Assembly: GCF_001637225.1 (NCBI RefSeq)
Contig: NZ_LVJI01000030.1
Span: 62,001-126,000, forward strand
Reading direction: 5' to 3'
Length of the DNA: 64,000 nucleotides
Origin: Paenibacillus antarcticus
Lineage (GTDB): Bacteria; Bacillota; Bacilli; Paenibacillales; Paenibacillaceae
Shown: positions 63,131 to 64,000 of the stretch, piece by piece
Layout: each line of letters opens with the position of its first letter
Position numbering within the stretch: position 1 is the first letter of the stretch
Notes under the pieces: generated by a model
Told to the model about the DNA's origin: nothing
Seen by the model: the letters and a program-made list of their open reading frames with translations, nothing else
Databases searched by the model: none
Position numbers and translations under genes: made by a program

Positions 63131-64000
63131 TTATTTGGATGCGTTTCTTTGGATGACTGATTGCATTTGATTCTGTACATGCTGTGGCCAAAATTGAAGT
63201 GGAGAAGTTCCGTTTCCTGCAGCTTGAAGTGCTTTGTAAATATCGACTTGACCGTAACCAAAATACTTATCTCTACCCTTATCTCCTAAATCTACAACAC
63301 TTTCACGCATCAGATTCATGACTTCCTCATTGGTGAGATTTGGATTTCTAGACCTAATAAGACCTGCTAGAGCAGCAACATGAGGCGTAGCCATAGATGT
63401 TCCGGAAAGTGCGGCATATTCATTATTTAGATAGGTGCTAGCTATACTTTCACCTGGTGCTACAACATCAACGTAGTCTCCATAGTTCGAGAATGAAGCG
63501 CGTTTCATTGTTGAATCAGTGGCAGATACAGAGAACACTTCAGGATAAGCTGCAGGATATCCTGGTCGCTCGGTATTATCGTTACCTGTAGCAGCTACAA
63601 TCACTATATCTCGGTTATAGGCATATTTGATGGCATCATGCAGGAATTCAGAATCGGCATAATTGCCAAGGCTCATGTTGATGACCTTTGCTCCATGATC
63701 AGCCGCCCATATAACCCCCTCTGCGACGGAATAGGTAGTACCTGCGCCAGAACTGTCGAGTGCTTTTACGGGCATGACTTTATTGTACCAACTAATACCT
63801 GCAACGCCTTCGTTGTTGTTGACTACTGCCCCTATAATTCCAGCAACATGAGTACCATGGCCCACATCATCTTTGGGTTGAATGGAAGGATCAATGACGT
63901 TATATCCCTCGATAAGGTTGTCTTTCAAGTCTGAATGTTGCAAGTCTACGCCTGTGTCAACGACCGCAATGATCACATCTTTGTTTCCCTTAGCTAAATT
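63131..64000 (-). CDS. Subtilisin-like serine protease (S8), 5' end outside window
   Basis: The frame is open to the window end, so the signal peptide and propeptide lie beyond it. The visible 289 residues hold the whole catalytic core: the aspartate in VVDTGVDL, the histidine in GHGTHVAGIIGA, the oxyanion asparagine in VAATGNDN, and the serine in GTSMATPHVAALAGL. The tail after GYGQVDIYKALQAA is short and polar (SPLQFWPQHVQNQMQSVIQR). The enzyme is probably secreted, but export cannot be confirmed here. Confidence 0.95.
   Translation of the reverse strand, partial: NLAKGNKDVIIAVVDTGVDLQHSDLKDNLIEGYNVIDPSIQPKDDVGHGTHVAGIIGAVVNNNEGVAGISWYNKVMPVKALDSSGAGTTYSVAEGVIWAADHGAKVINMSLGNYADSEFLHDAIKYAYNRDIVIVAATGNDNTERPGYPAAYPEVFSVSATDSTMKRASFSNYGDYVDVVAPGESIASTYLNNEYAALSGTSMATPHVAALAGLIRSRNPNLTNEEVMNLMRESVVDLGDKGRDKYFGYGQVDIYKALQAAGNGTSPLQFWPQHVQNQMQSVIQRNASK

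Overview
The window is chromosomal DNA from a low-GC, spore-forming Gram-positive bacterium, most likely Paenibacillus or a close relative. The flanks are the dnaK-to-sigA housekeeping block known from Bacillus subtilis: dnaK-dnaJ-prmA-rsmE, a YqeW-like phosphate transporter, then rpsU-yqeY-nfeD-floA-yqfB-yqfC-yqfD-phoH-pgpH-ybeY-dgkA-cdd-era-yqzL-recO-glyQ-glyS-yqxD-dnaG-sigA-trmK-yqfO-rnpB. The spore genes yqfC and yqfD, a CotD-like coat protein and AG-rich ribosome binding sites support this. Synteny is from memory of B. subtilis; no search was run.

Layout. 1-6881: chaperone genes and rRNA/ribosomal-protein methyltransferases, a site-2 protease, a NUDIX hydrolase and a Na/Pi cotransporter. 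7016-8389: an RlmI-like rRNA methyltransferase with two unusual insertions. 8508-15476 (minus strand): a six-gene operon for an M20 amidohydrolase and a complete oligopeptide ABC transporter. 15948-26665 (plus strand, divergent): a ten-gene operon, the most interesting region. 27029-39237: addB-addA and sbcD-sbcC, DNA end processing. 39250-39424: a promoter with a perfect Fnr/CRP-type palindrome driving a structured, terminated RNA. 40536-52895: the rpsU to recO block, including a sigma-W-type promoter before nfeD-floA and a triple 66-67 bp tandem repeat before cdd. 52956-56195: glycine T-box and glyQS. 56353-62011: yqxD, dnaG, sigA, trmK, yqfO. 62103-62520: RNase P RNA. 62723-64000: a CotD-like protein and a subtilisin-like protease cut by the window end.

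The ten-gene operon encodes an amino-group carrier protein (AmCP, LysW-like, ending in WGE), its ATP-grasp ligase, a short DegT-like protein, a DegT aminotransferase, an ArgC/LysY reductase, an ArgB/LysZ kinase fused to an ArgE/LysK peptidase, split transketolase N and C subunits, an MFS exporter, an ATP-grasp carboxylate-amine ligase and a flavodoxin-fold reductase. This is the enzyme set that, in Streptomyces vazabitide A biosynthesis, builds 2,6-diamino-5,7-dihydroxyheptanoate (DADH) on a carrier protein: load glutamate, phosphorylate, reduce to the semialdehyde, add a C2 unit with transketolase, transaminate, release. Here it is compact, has no NRPS, and ends with one ATP-grasp ligase and an exporter. 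The inferred product is a secreted DADH-type amino acid or a small peptide containing it.

No tRNA genes, insertion sequences, phage genes or CRISPR arrays were seen.
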